Origin: Fictibacillus fluitans
Lineage (GTDB): Bacteria > Bacillota > Bacilli > Bacillales > Fictibacillaceae
Length of the DNA stretch: 64,000 nt
Assembly (NCBI RefSeq): GCF_030418125.1
Contig: NZ_JAUHTR010000006.1
Span: forward strand, 62,001 to 126,000
Direction: 5' to 3'
Under the pieces are notes generated by a model that did no database searches, was not told where the DNA came from, and saw only the letters and a program-made list of their open reading frames with translations. Of the stretch, positions 43,372 to 51,681 are shown one piece after another; the stretch's first letter is position 1; every line of letters begins with the position of its first letter. Position numbers and translations under genes: made by a program.

Positions 43372-44168
43372 TAGATATGCACCTTCAAGGCAGATGATAT
43401 GGCTTTATACCGTTCTTCCAACGTCCGATAATCGCCGTTTATGGCTGCCAAGTTAAAAAGTAATTGATTATTTCGCCTTGTCAGCTCCATGTTCTGTTGA
43501 TGTAAATTTTGGTTATATTCCGCTGCTGCAGTTGACTTATTTAGTTTCTTTTCAAGCTCTTGCTTTTCAGCATCAGTTTTCAAGAACTGCTCATTGAGCT
43601 TGTCATAATCAGTTTGAAGGTCCAGGATGACTTTGCTTTCAGCAAGGCGGGCTTCAGCAAGTTCACCTTTTAGCTTTTCAATAAGATTTTCATATTCAGT
43701 CGCTTCTTTCTCAGTGGGAATGTCTTCAATTTCAATTTCAGACAGATCAAGAGGAGCATCAGAGATTGGAGCTTTATTGTTAAGGGTTTTTGTTAGATTT
43801 TCCGTCATGGCTTTCAATGCCTCTTTACTAACCGGCTTTGCAACTTGATCAACTGCTTCTTTTACAGAGACATTGTTACCACCAACAAGGCCCCATTCTC
43901 TTTTTTTGTTATAGAGAGTCGCTGGAGAAATATCCAGTTCTTTGGCTGCCTCTGAATCATTGGCAACTTTCAACCGCACCTCCTCATATTGCTTTTGTGT
44001 GACGTTTTTTTTGTTCATCACGCTTCCTCCTTTTTCTCCATTTCTATATTTTTCAAGTTCTTCATCAGAAAGTTTGTAGGTCTTGACTGAGTTATCAAAA
44101 GGCTGGTTTTCTTTATCATCCCGCGGGACAATAGTGCGGCTGTTTTTCCTTTTGTAAAGCCCGCTCAT
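43371..44168 (-). CDS. Helix-turn-helix coiled-coil phage protein with two possible starts
   Basis: This 265-residue protein has an N-terminal tail with KTYKLSDEELEKYRNG (about residues 30-45), then a transposase-like helix-turn-helix (NDSEAAKELDISPATLYNKK, about 70-89), then a long coiled coil. An internal ATG at 44018 (MNKKNVTQKQYEE) has a very strong AAAGGAGG, better than that of the first start. Two nested products are therefore likely. The short motif recurs in the protein at 44727-44933. Confidence 0.7.
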   Translation of the reverse strand: MSGLYKRKNSRTIVPRDDKENQPFDNSVKTYKLSDEELEKYRNGEKGGSVMNKKNVTQKQYEEVRLKVANDSEAAKELDISPATLYNKKREWGLVGGNNVSVKEAVDQVAKPVSKEALKAMTENLTKTLNNKAPISDAPLDLSEIEIEDIPTEKEATEYENLIEKLKGELAEARLAESKVILDLQTDYDKLNEQFLKTDAEKQELEKKLNKSTAAAEYNQNLHQQNMELTRRNNQLLFNLAAINGDYRTLEERYKAISSALKVHI

Positions 44169-44614
44169 ACACCTTTCTTCCTCTCTTCTCCTAATTGATC
44201 AAACCATTCACCATTGTCTTGCTCCAGCGCCCTTTTCCTAGTCAGATAGAACAAAAGTTCATCTGCCACTTCTTCGTAATTGGTGGGTATAGAGCTTTTG
44301 AGGCTTCCATACATCGCACCAGGCCAGGTCTTTGTGTATTTGAAATCAGGATCAGCATTGTCATAAATGAATGGGTGAACCTTCTCTTTAGGATGAGGCT
44401 GCTTGGAAAGAGCGGCATAATTGTTTTTATGCAATTCTTCAAAAGTCCAGCCTTGACGAATCCACTCTTTCACATCCAGCCGGTTCCCAGTGGCGTTTAT
44501 ATTGCCGCCTAACACTTGCACCCAATCAGCAGGATCTTCATTTTGCACTATCCGGAAATCCACAAAGCAGCCTTTGTTGGAAGCTCTATACTTCTTCCCC
44601 ACTGTCAACTTCAA
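44165..44614 (-). CDS. Phage protein of unknown function
   Basis: This protein of about 149 residues is read from a TTG at 44614 (MKLTVGKKYRASNKGCFVDF) placed nine bases after AAGGAGA. Tryptophan-rich motifs EWIRQGWTFEEL and TWPGAMYGSLKSSIPTNYEE are visible. No family is recognised. Its start overlaps the small zinc-finger gene. Confidence 0.6.
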   Translation of the reverse strand: MKLTVGKKYRASNKGCFVDFRIVQNEDPADWVQVLGGNINATGNRLDVKEWIRQGWTFEELHKNNYAALSKQPHPKEKVHPFIYDNADPDFKYTKTWPGAMYGSLKSSIPTNYEEVADELLFYLTRKRALEQDNGEWFDQLGEERKKGV

Positions 44615-44711
44615 GCGGCTCACTCTCCTTCTTGAAAAGATCACCATAATGCTCCTCACATAAGCCATGCGCGTATACTTGCTTTTCATTGCATTCCATA
44701 CACATTTTCAT
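44586..44711 (-). CDS. 41-residue zinc-finger microprotein
   Basis: The frame encodes MKMCMECNEKQVYAHGLCEE followed by HYGDLF and an acidic tail. CxxC (residues 4 and 7) plus CxxH (18 and 21) would bind one zinc. AAAGGGGAT lies nine bases before the ATG, and the gene overlaps the next by 29 bases. It is too short for most gene finders but has all signs of a real phage gene. Confidence 0.72.
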   Translation of the reverse strand: MKMCMECNEKQVYAHGLCEEHYGDLFKKESEPLEVDSGEEV

Positions 44712-44726
44712 GACTTCTATCCCCTT

Positions 44727-44933
44727 TTATCGATTTTGAGGCCAGCGCCATTCCCGCGGCCGGTGATGATCACTTTTAACAGTGTTCTGTCTTCTCTTCC
44801 AAGAATTAAGGGCCATGTTCACGTTATTGGTAAACCCAGGATCAACAATGTTCGGACCTTTCTGCTTTGGCGTTGCGCGGTATTTCTCCAGCTCCTCCGG
44901 TGACAGAAAATAAGTTTTTACTTCGCTTGCCAT
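44727..44933 (-). CDS. Small phage protein with the KTYxLSxEELEKYR motif
   Basis: This 68-residue protein starts MASEVKTYFLSPEELEKYRA and ends in a very basic, Trp-rich tail (RPREWRWPQNR). The N-terminal motif matches residues 30-42 of the protein at 43371-44168, so the two share a short module, perhaps a docking peptide. Unknown function. Confidence 0.65.
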   Translation of the reverse strand: MASEVKTYFLSPEELEKYRATPKQKGPNIVDPGFTNNVNMALNSWKRRQNTVKSDHHRPREWRWPQNR

Positions 44934-45007
44934 TTTCTCCCCGCCTTTTTAGTTTTTATAGAACTTCCGCTCCCCCAGATCAGGAGGAGCAGAAGTCATA
45001 AGATGCT

Positions 45008-45523
45008 TTATTCTTTGAAGGCTTCCTCATCATCAATTTCAAAGTCCTCATCATCAACTTCTTCTTCAGGTTCCGGATCCATAACCTCAATTGCTGCTTC
45101 ACCGTCATCCACGTTCTCAACGTCTTCAAGGCTCAATTGATCCGGGTTTTCTTCGTCTTCTGCATCTTGCTCAAGTTGCCCCTCTTCGTCATAAAACTCA
45201 TCAATGGAGAGCTGGGAAGGCTGGATCATGATGCCAACATTTCGGCCAGCATACTTATAAAGTGCCTGGGACTTTTTCTCTGAGTCCCCTTTGATCAGGA
45301 AGTTCAGGATGGTCTTTTTGGAATCGCGCTGGATGTTCTTAAACTCCGCGGTCACATCTCCAGCCTCACACCCTTTGATGTTGAAGATGACAATGCTGCC
45401 AGAAAGGAGAAACAGTTCATTTTCGGATTTTTCGTTTTCAGTACCTTTGATTTCTAGCTTTAGGACCTCTTTCTTGTCATCCTTCTGCATCATCTTAAAG
45501 AAAACGTTCATTTCAACTGTCAT
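45008..45523 (-). CDS. Phage early protein with a long acidic tail
   Basis: This 171-residue protein has residues 1-105 beta-rich (VLKLEIKGTENEKSENELFL, GRNVGIMIQPSQLSIDEFYD), followed by more than 55 residues that are mostly Asp/Glu. Acidic tails are common on DNA-replication helper proteins such as SSB, so a role beside replication is possible but unproven. It lies just after the RuvC-like gene. Confidence 0.6.
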   Translation of the reverse strand: MTVEMNVFFKMMQKDDKKEVLKLEIKGTENEKSENELFLLSGSIVIFNIKGCEAGDVTAEFKNIQRDSKKTILNFLIKGDSEKKSQALYKYAGRNVGIMIQPSQLSIDEFYDEEGQLEQDAEDEENPDQLSLEDVENVDDGEAAIEVMDPEPEEEVDDEDFEIDDEEAFKE

Positions 45524-45524
45524 G

Positions 45525-46061
45525 CTATTTCGCTCCTTTAGCTTTACGCTTTTTTTTAGTTTTTGGGACAGGGTTTAAAATCGCGTGTAGCACTTCTCTT
45601 TGATATTCGTATTTAGCAACTTCACCAGTCCTTAAATGCCTTGCTATTTCTGCAAGAACAAAAGCATCCCGGACATTATCGCTGCTATGTTCAAACCCAA
45701 ACTTTTTATAAATATGGACAGCAAGTTCATCTTTATTGGTGTTGCCTTTACCGCTTGCGAATTTCTTTAACTGGCTTGGAGCAACTTCAATCCATTTGTG
45801 GCCCCGCCTTGCCAAAGCCATCCGGATGCCCCAGCCAATCCCGCCAAGTTGAATCGCTTGTTGTGAAGCAAAGCCAAACCCTTCAATGCAGATGTAATCG
45901 TTTGGCTGGATGTGAGCAATAATTTCATCAATCAGAGTGATCATTCGTTTGGGATCCACTGAACCTACACCGGTAAGCTCTTTTTGTCTGAGAACTTCAC
46001 CTTTAAGCCCTTGAGCCACAAAGCCGGTTTTGGTTGAGGGATCAATCCCTATATCTCTCAT
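45525..46061 (-). CDS. RuvC-like Holliday junction resolvase
   Basis: This 178-residue RNase H-fold nuclease has catalytic acids visible as GIDPSTKTGF (Asp 7), CIEGFGF (Glu about 59) and the C-terminal DNVRDAFVLAE (Asp about 129-132). The tail is very basic. It probably resolves branched DNA before packaging. It overlaps its upstream neighbour by four bases. Confidence 0.87.
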   Translation of the reverse strand: MRDIGIDPSTKTGFVAQGLKGEVLRQKELTGVGSVDPKRMITLIDEIIAHIQPNDYICIEGFGFASQQAIQLGGIGWGIRMALARRGHKWIEVAPSQLKKFASGKGNTNKDELAVHIYKKFGFEHSSDNVRDAFVLAEIARHLRTGEVAKYEYQREVLHAILNPVPKTKKKRKAKGAK

Positions 46062-46333
46062 TCCGCTTTTTCCTCCCTGGCCTTTTTCATCCGATCAGCA
46101 GCAGCTTGCTTTTGCTCTTCAGACATCACCCGGACCTGTTTCATGCTCACTTGCTTTTCGGACAGAGTGCATTTAATAGCTAGTGGCCTTCCCTCTTCCG
46201 TTTCTAAGACTGAAATCTCTGTAAGATTAGAGAGTTTTCTAATGTGTTTCGGAACAGTGGAATAAACGCTCCACTTGCCAGTGCTGTTATCAAAAACCAT
46301 TGTTGTCTCTTGTTCTTCTCGGCTGTACCCCAT
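46058..46333 (-). CDS. Phage protein of unknown function
   Basis: This 91-residue protein has a beta-rich first half (MVFDNSTGKWSVYSTVPKHI) and a helical charged end (SEEQKQAAADRMKKAREEK). The ATG overlaps the MazG-like stop as TGATG. No family is recognised. Confidence 0.65.
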   Translation of the reverse strand: MGYSREEQETTMVFDNSTGKWSVYSTVPKHIRKLSNLTEISVLETEEGRPLAIKCTLSEKQVSMKQVRVMSEEQKQAAADRMKKAREEKAE

Positions 46334-46629
46334 CAGTATTTTTTGCCTCCATGTTTGTGAGAGCGGTTCTTGTTATAGGCCATTTTATTGATAATGGCTT
46401 TTTCCAGGTCAATCCCCCGCGCTCCGCAAAGATCAAAAATTCTGATACATACATCTGCAAGCTCTTCAGCAAAGTTTTCAGCATCGCCTTTCCTGTCTGC
46501 TTCCAGTGCCTCGCTCACTTCACTGTGGATCAGCGCCAAGCAAGTGCCGGTTTCAATCGGCTTGTCATGCCAACCTTTCGATTTAGCAGTTTCAAAAGCT
46601 TCTTTGCAAAATTCGTTTATAAGATTCAT
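46333..46629 (-). CDS. MazG-like nucleotide pyrophosphohydrolase
   Basis: This 98-residue all-helical protein has HSEVSEALEADRKGD (about residues 31-45) and EELADVCIRIFD (about 52-63), the ExxE and ExxD metal-binding pattern of MazG-type enzymes. Such phage enzymes clean or shift nucleotide pools, and some lower ppGpp. It is coupled to the FbpA-like gene by an ATG/stop overlap. Confidence 0.85.
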   Translation of the reverse strand: MNLINEFCKEAFETAKSKGWHDKPIETGTCLALIHSEVSEALEADRKGDAENFAEELADVCIRIFDLCGARGIDLEKAIINKMAYNKNRSHKHGGKKY

Positions 46630-46775
46630 ACTCTTACACCCTTTCTATCCAGCGCTCTGGAATATTCAAGTTCTAAATCTGACAAGGTTATTTCCCTGAG
46701 AAGTCGGCCATCTCTGGCTTGCCACACGTTCAACTGCTGCAGCTTTTGAATAAGCACTTGCCGCCTTAACTCCAT
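46626..46775 (-). CDS. 49-residue Fur-regulated-basic-protein-like phage protein
   Basis: The frame starts MELRRQVLIQKLQQLNVWQA and continues RDGRLLREITLSDLELEY, a pattern like small FbpA/YqaO-type proteins. It has an AGGAGG ribosome-binding site and overlaps MazG at TATGA. Function in phages is unknown; the family link is by pattern only. Confidence 0.7.
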   Translation of the reverse strand: MELRRQVLIQKLQQLNVWQARDGRLLREITLSDLELEYSRALDRKGVRV

Positions 46776-46922
46776 CTATTTGATCCTCCTTAGAAAAGGT
46801 TTGTTGTTAGGATCCATTACAAAGGGACTTGGCTGCTCTTCATCCTTGCCCGCTGCCATCAATGCAGCAGCAAAGAATCCAAAACTGAAAGCAACGGATA
46901 ATCCAACAAGATAAAGCATCAT
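46776..46922 (-). CDS. 48-residue single-helix membrane peptide
   Basis: The frame starts MMLYLVGLSVAFSFGFFAAA with one N-terminal transmembrane helix and a charged end PFLRRIK. It follows dnaB by eight bases with AGGAGG upstream. Its stop carries the ribosome-binding region of the next gene. Unknown function. Confidence 0.65.
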   Translation of the reverse strand: MMLYLVGLSVAFSFGFFAAALMAAGKDEEQPSPFVMDPNNKPFLRRIK

Positions 46923-46930
46923 TTTACCTC

Positions 46931-48229
46931 CTATATGTTCAATTCAGCCTGACGGTCCAGGTCCAAGAATTGACCAAACTCTTTTACAAACAAGCTTTCA
47001 ACGGTTCCTATCGGGCCGTTTCTTTGTTTAGCAAGGATGATCTCTGTGATGCCTTTAGCTTCCGTATTCTTGTTGTAGTACTCATCCCGGTAAAGGAAGG
47101 CAATTACATCCGCGTCCTGCTCAATTGCTCCAGATTCCCTCAGATCGGACATCATCGGTCTTTTATCCTGCCGCTGTTCTACTCCCCGGCTTAACTGTGA
47201 AAGCAAGATCACCGGGACTTTAAAAGATCGGGCCATATTCTTTAGCTCTCTGGTCATATGAGCGATGGCCAAGTCATTCCGGTCAAACTTTCCTACAGAT
47301 GTAATCAGCTGTAAGTAATCAATGATTACGAGGTGTGGCTTTTCCGGATGTTCCTTTTTTGTGGCCCGGACCTTCGCCTTTATGTCAAAGACGGATTGTC
47401 CTGGCTCATCATGGATGTTGATGAGATAGTTTTCATAAATAGCAGCCGCTCTGGAAAAGTTCTGATGATCCATTTCGGTGAAATCTCTGTTGGGATTCTT
47501 CCACTTGGCCCCATTGATCCGACCAATGGAAGAAAGCATCCTGTGAGTCAGGGACTTATCACTCATTTCCAGAGAGAAGATGTCTGTCACACCTTTTTTA
47601 TGGCTGTTGTTTAATCCAAAGTTCAAAGCAAGGGCCGTTTTCCCCATCGATGGCCGCGCTGCCAAAATGATTAAATCTCCTTCTTGCCAGCCGCCTGTCA
47701 TGTCATTTAAATCCTTCAAGCCTGTGGGAATGCCGGTGATGTCCCCTTTTTCTGTGTTTACGTCATCATAGATTTCAAGCAGGATGTCCGTTTTGGATCG
47801 CGCCTTTTTGGTTCCGATCTCCATTAAGGATGAAAGCTGGTTATATACTTCAGAAATCTTTTCATCTGTTGGACTGTTTACCAGGCTTGCTGCTACATTC
47901 CGGGCCTCTCTCAGCCGGTAAGCCTCCTGGATCAACTGCTGATACATGGTGAAGCTGGCAGTGGATGGAACAGATTCAGCAAGCCTTGAAAGATAACTGA
48001 CCCCACCTACTTGATCCAATGCACTTCCCAGGGTGGTTGTTACCGTTATAATGTCAACAGTGTCTTCCGCTGCATCGATCTCCCGCATAGCTCTAAAAAT
48101 CTGTTGATGATTGGATTGTGCAAAATGTTCTGGAATAAGCAGGCATTCTTGAATTAAATCCGATTCCAGTAAGATGGAGCCAAGAACCGCCTGCTCTGCT
48201 TCAATGTTTGCCAGTTGAGCGTAATCCAC
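46931..48229 (-). CDS. dnaB-like: Replicative DNA helicase (DnaB family)
   Basis: This 432-residue protein has an N-terminal collar domain (IEAEQAVLGSILLESDLIQE) and the RecA-like motor with Walker A AARPSMGKTALALN (about residues 190-203), Walker B VIIDYLQLI and the LSRGVEQRQDKRPMMSDLRE segment. This phage enzyme unwinds the replication fork. It overlaps the loader gene upstream by 29 bases. Confidence 0.96.
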   Translation of the reverse strand: MDYAQLANIEAEQAVLGSILLESDLIQECLLIPEHFAQSNHQQIFRAMREIDAAEDTVDIITVTTTLGSALDQVGGVSYLSRLAESVPSTASFTMYQQLIQEAYRLREARNVAASLVNSPTDEKISEVYNQLSSLMEIGTKKARSKTDILLEIYDDVNTEKGDITGIPTGLKDLNDMTGGWQEGDLIILAARPSMGKTALALNFGLNNSHKKGVTDIFSLEMSDKSLTHRMLSSIGRINGAKWKNPNRDFTEMDHQNFSRAAAIYENYLINIHDEPGQSVFDIKAKVRATKKEHPEKPHLVIIDYLQLITSVGKFDRNDLAIAHMTRELKNMARSFKVPVILLSQLSRGVEQRQDKRPMMSDLRESGAIEQDADVIAFLYRDEYYNKNTEAKGITEIILAKQRNGPIGTVESLFVKEFGQFLDLDRQAELNI

Positions 48230-48587
48230 CGTTTAACTCCTTTCTTCGTTTCTCGAGCCGTTTCATCAGGTCAGGAGGCATGAAGTCCTTTGCCGTTTTC
48301 TTGTTGCCGCTTTGCTTCTCATGAGCCGCTTGCGCTTCCCATTCTCTTTTTTTCTCCAGAAAGTCATTGGCTGATTTGTCTGCAGCTGCGATCTCTGAGA
48401 TAGAAGGTGGAAAGGCTCTTGTGTTGATGTGCTGGTTCAAATTCTGTAATACCGGTTTGTAAGGCATGGGAAGAAGATGCTCTGTCCAAAGTTCAATTCT
48501 CTTCTCCCCGGCCTTGCCAGTCAGGTCAAACCTTGCATAAGCAGCAGCGATCCTTTGAACAATGTCCAGAGCTTCATTAAACTCCAT
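48201..48587 (-). CDS. Helicase loader (SPP1 G39P-like)
   Basis: This 128-residue helical protein with EALDIVQRIAAAYARFDLTG and LNQHINTRAFPPSISEIAAA matches the phage G39P/loader-inhibitor pattern. It sits between the initiator and DnaB, as in SPP1-like replication modules. It should deliver the helicase to the initiator. Confidence 0.82.
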   Translation of the reverse strand: MEFNEALDIVQRIAAAYARFDLTGKAGEKRIELWTEHLLPMPYKPVLQNLNQHINTRAFPPSISEIAAADKSANDFLEKKREWEAQAAHEKQSGNKKTAKDFMPPDLMKRLEKRRKELNGGLRSTGKH

Positions 48588-49425
48588 GACCGCCGCCCCC
48601 TATCTGTTGACCATGCTTTTTCGCAAACTGTTCAATCGCGTCAATGCTGCTGCCCTGTCCTGCGGTTGAACCTATTTCTCTAGGATTCTTGTATCCTTTC
48701 TTTCTCCAATCGTTCAGCTTGTTATAAACAAACTTCCAGGTCCGTCCGTTTCCTCTAGCAGAGTCCTTGATGGCCTCCTGAATCATTTCAAGCGGATCTT
48801 CAAAGCCGAATGTTTCCATCACATCATCAATGTCATCCCTCATCACTTCATTGATGTTTTCCGGTTTAATGATCCTGTTATTAATAAGAAGATCGAACAC
48901 GTTTGGAGCAGGCTTTTCTTTCTTAGGTTGTTCAGGCATTGGTGTTTTATCGCCGTTCTTAGGATTAAGGTCTTCCGACACAATTTCTTTGTCCAGGTTC
49001 ATCAAGCGGATCCGTATCCTGCTGTTTCCGATGTGCTGCTCAGGCTTTACAAGAAGGTATTCATCAATATAGACCACCTCTTTGCGCCTTGCTGTTGCCT
49101 CCGCATATCGTTCTTGGATGCCTTTGGATGTAAGGATTTCGTACCGTTCCAATAAATCTCTGTTGAAGACTCCCCAGCTGATGCAATCTTCAATGACTTC
49201 TTCAATGGTTGATAACTCCATGTTGATTCTGCTGGAAAAGAGCAACTGTTCCTTTGCGGTCCATTCGTAAAAGTAGCCGTTTTTATAAATCTTCATGAAC
49301 AACTTAACGATGATACTAAAGCCGGTCAGTCCATGCTTTGCCTCTATCAGAGCAACTTTGTCATCCTGATCCATGTCTACATCCAGTGGGAAATACTGCA
49401 GCCCCTCTTTCTTTGGCCTTGCCAT
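48577..49425 (-). CDS. Replication initiator with Lin1244-like and DnaD-like domains
   Basis: In this 282-residue protein the N-terminal winged-helix region (GLQYFPLDVDMDQDDKVALI) is a Lin1244/Lin1753-type domain. The C-terminal part (NVFDLLINNRIIKPENINE ... WKFVYNKLNDWRKKG) is a DnaD/DnaB2-type domain with the YxxxIxxxW-like motif. It should bind the phage origin and recruit loader and DnaB. The start at 49425 follows an A/G-rich signal. Confidence 0.87.
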   Translation of the reverse strand: MARPKKEGLQYFPLDVDMDQDDKVALIEAKHGLTGFSIIVKLFMKIYKNGYFYEWTAKEQLLFSSRINMELSTIEEVIEDCISWGVFNRDLLERYEILTSKGIQERYAEATARRKEVVYIDEYLLVKPEQHIGNSRIRIRLMNLDKEIVSEDLNPKNGDKTPMPEQPKKEKPAPNVFDLLINNRIIKPENINEVMRDDIDDVMETFGFEDPLEMIQEAIKDSARGNGRTWKFVYNKLNDWRKKGYKNPREIGSTAGQGSSIDAIEQFAKKHGQQIGGGGHGV

Positions 49426-49461
49426 GATCACCCCGCCTCCTTGCTCAACATTTAATGGTTT

Positions 49462-49617
49462 TTAAAATGCTGGGATCACTTTTTTGGTGTTGGTATATCT
49501 ATGGACAAGATGAAGTTCTTCCGGAAGATTCTTGTAGATCAGCCAGTTTTCAGGATCAAGGCCGATCTTTTTAATAACTTTCTTCTGGGCAACTGTAGGT
49601 TTTTTGCCGTTCTTCAC
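49462..49617 (-). CDS. 51-residue phage protein (DUF6906-like)
   Basis: The frame starts with GTG and encodes MKNGKKPTVAQKKVIKKIGL then DPENWLIYKNLPEELHLVHR. This NGK-P-T and NPENW-like pattern is typical of a small family common in Firmicute phages. It directly follows the stop of the next upstream small gene. Confidence 0.78.
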   Translation of the reverse strand: MKNGKKPTVAQKKVIKKIGLDPENWLIYKNLPEELHLVHRYTNTKKVIPAF

Positions 49618-49794
49618 TTACATCTCATCCCTTCTATAGCAGATCGCTTCTCTTCCCTTTACACCCTTCACGATGTAATGAGGATAGGACGTTTTCATAT
49701 ATTTCTTAATGGCTGCAATGCGTTCTTCCTGGGTGTGTAGGTCCTCCCAGATCCACCTGGGAAGACCTACCTTGTAAGGAACATTACTTTTCAT
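49618..49794 (-). CDS. 58-residue phage protein
   Basis: The frame starts MKSNVPYKVGLPRWIWEDLH and ends REAICYRRDEM. The ATG overlaps the RecT stop as TAATG, and the stop is followed at once by the GTG of the next gene. Basic and compact. Unknown function. Confidence 0.72.
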   Translation of the reverse strand: MKSNVPYKVGLPRWIWEDLHTQEERIAAIKKYMKTSYPHYIVKGVKGREAICYRRDEM

Positions 49795-50708
49795 TAATTT
49801 TCTTCAAAGTCGATGTCAAGAACGTCATCATTAACAGCGGCTTTTTCAGATTCCTTCTTTGCTAGTTCAATGTATTTCGCTAGGCCAACCACTTCCTGAA
49901 GAGAGAGATCCTTTGGTTTCTTGTTGTACTTCTCGGCAATCAAAGACTTTAGGTCATCCTCACCCCAGCCTTTAGTGAGCTTTTTGATGATGCTCCATTG
50001 TTCGGCAAGCTGCTCCTCTTCTGTGAGGACCTGTCCACCTTCAACGGCGATGGTGTTTGGTGTGATGTCCTTTCTTTGCCCTGGCTCATATGATGGAGCG
50101 GTTTCCGCTTGAACTCCGTCCTCTTCAAATTTCAGGTCAAAAGCACCCTTGAGCGCTCTTCTGGTCATATGCTTCTTGAACATATCGTTGAAGTTATTTG
50201 TCCACATGGTTTTCTGCATTCCGATGTTGGATTTTTTGTAATGCTCCACTTCATCGGTTTCCATGATGACGGTGAAAGGCTTTAGACCTTCTCTGTAAGC
50301 GATGGCATAACCGCCAACCACTCTCCCCCGCGGGAATCCAAAGGAGTGATCATCAATCACCATAAAGTACCGGCCATCATCTCCTTTTTCCTGATGCATT
50401 TTAAACTCATCATTTTCATGAACCAGCTGGACATCATATCCAAGATAGCTCTCATGTTCCTTGGCCTTTCTTACATAGAAATCAATTCCGAATTGAACTG
50501 TAAGCTGGCCGCCCCTTACCGCTGGATAAATCTCATTGAGGATCGGGTTGGCTCCTGAGCTTTTGCAGATGGACATGAACAATTTAAACTGTGATTCATT
50601 GCAATCTTTTCCGATGGTTTCCCTTACCGTTACAACATCCTGTTCCGTTAGATCACCGTATACCAGGCTTGCAGAGACAGTTGTTAATTGGTTTTGTTGT
50701 TTTGTCAT
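49794..50708 (-). CDS. recT: RecT/Bet-family single-strand annealing recombinase
   Basis: This 304-residue annealing protein has LFMSICKSSGANPILNEIYP (about residues 43-62), QFGIDFYVRKAKEH and WTNNFNDMFKKHMTRRALK (about 168-186), clear hallmarks of the Bet/RecT family. It promotes phage recombination with a nearby Rad50-like ATPase. No YqaJ-type exonuclease is beside it. Confidence 0.93.
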   Translation of the reverse strand: MTKQQNQLTTVSASLVYGDLTEQDVVTVRETIGKDCNESQFKLFMSICKSSGANPILNEIYPAVRGGQLTVQFGIDFYVRKAKEHESYLGYDVQLVHENDEFKMHQEKGDDGRYFMVIDDHSFGFPRGRVVGGYAIAYREGLKPFTVIMETDEVEHYKKSNIGMQKTMWTNNFNDMFKKHMTRRALKGAFDLKFEEDGVQAETAPSYEPGQRKDITPNTIAVEGGQVLTEEEQLAEQWSIIKKLTKGWGEDDLKSLIAEKYNKKPKDLSLQEVVGLAKYIELAKKESEKAAVNDDVLDIDFEEN

Positions 50709-50729
50709 TTTGTATTTCCTCCAGTTTTT

Positions 50730-51173
50730 TTATAGTTTTGTTCCTTCGTTGTCACCGATCATCATTGAGAAGTTTGCGATGTTCGCGCATCGGTTAACAA
50801 CTTCAGTCCTGTCACCTTCTTTGATTGCAATTGCTAAAGCGGTGTAATTCCTGCTCAATTCCTGACATAAAAACTCAACTTTTTCTTTTTTCCAGCCGGT
50901 TTTGTGGTCATTGGCTCTAAGCTGGTTTTCCATCATTTGAGCAAACACCCTGACCTCATAACGCGGACCTGGTGCTGGATCCATTTGCTGAACAAAGTTA
51001 GCGATGCAGTCATGAACTTCAAGGATTTCAATGCAGTCCCGATCTTCCCCCATCCGTAAAGCGATATATGAATAATCAGGATGCTGAAAAGTTTCCAAAA
51101 CCGGATTTTGTTCAAAAGCTTCCCGAGCTGCTTCCACAAAAGCAAGATGATGCTTGCTGATTTGAACGCTCAC
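50730..51173 (-). CDS. MazG-fold-like protein, possibly a degenerate dATP/dGTP pyrophosphohydrolase
   Basis: This 147-residue protein has FAQMMENQLRANDHKTGWKK (about residues 77-96) and ANIANFSMMIGDN near the end, which resemble dATP/dGTP diphosphohydrolases (motif ADVANFAMMIADN). The usual acidic metal ligands are changed: ADVAN is ANIAN and the EE-pair is QELSRN. It may be inactive or have a new role. The fold assignment is moderate. Confidence 0.6.
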   Translation of the reverse strand: MSVQISKHHLAFVEAAREAFEQNPVLETFQHPDYSYIALRMGEDRDCIEILEVHDCIANFVQQMDPAPGPRYEVRVFAQMMENQLRANDHKTGWKKEKVEFLCQELSRNYTALAIAIKEGDRTEVVNRCANIANFSMMIGDNEGTKL

Positions 51174-51364
51174 TTGCGGTTCCTCCTTTTCGATTGCTGC
51201 GCCATTTTTTTGCGCTTTTTGCGCCGCTCTTTTTCCTTTGGCGGTAGTTCACTGGACTTTGACTTTGGCACATAAAGTTGTGCGGCCTTTTCCGGTTTGC
51301 TTTTGATTAATTGAGACATGAGTGGAACCGAATAAAGCCCTAAAATATTCCTAAGTGATCGCAT
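51170..51364 (-). CDS. Small very basic phage protein
   Basis: This 64-residue protein has a hydrophobic N-terminus and a C-terminal half made largely of Lys and Arg (EKERRKKRKKMAQQSKRRNR). Nucleic acid binding is likely. It overlaps both neighbours by start/stop contacts. Confidence 0.6.
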   Translation of the reverse strand: MRSLRNILGLYSVPLMSQLIKSKPEKAAQLYVPKSKSSELPPKEKERRKKRKKMAQQSKRRNRK

Positions 51365-51681
51365 CAGTTTCCCTCCTTGTTGAGAATATCCTCAATAGAT
51401 TTTTCAACCATAGCCAGCAGGCAACTGGTAGGAAGGGAAACTTGAATGTCGTTTCCATATGGCCCATAGAAGTAACCGTCAAATTTGTTGTATCTTAGAA
51501 TTTTTTGGATGAATTGAAGAGCATCTTCCGGTTTCTCTGGATTTACAAAGTTGAACTCCTCATCCAATTGATTCAGCTCATTGGCAAATTCTTTAAACAA
51601 CTTGTTGAGCTTTTGGCAAAGTTCTGCCGCCTTCTTTTGAGCAATCTTCTTTTCTAAAACTCCACTGAAGTTCTCACTCAC
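51364..51681 (-). CDS. Phage protein of unknown function
   Basis: This protein of about 105 residues is read from a GTG at 51681 after AGGAGG, overlapping the end of the ATPase gene. Helical first half (KKAAELCQKLNKLFKEFANE), then FDGYFYGPYGNDIQVSL. A longer frame from 51738 is inside the ATPase gene. No family is recognised. Confidence 0.62.
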   Translation of the reverse strand: MSENFSGVLEKKIAQKKAAELCQKLNKLFKEFANELNQLDEEFNFVNPEKPEDALQFIQKILRYNKFDGYFYGPYGNDIQVSLPTSCLLAMVEKSIEDILNKEGN

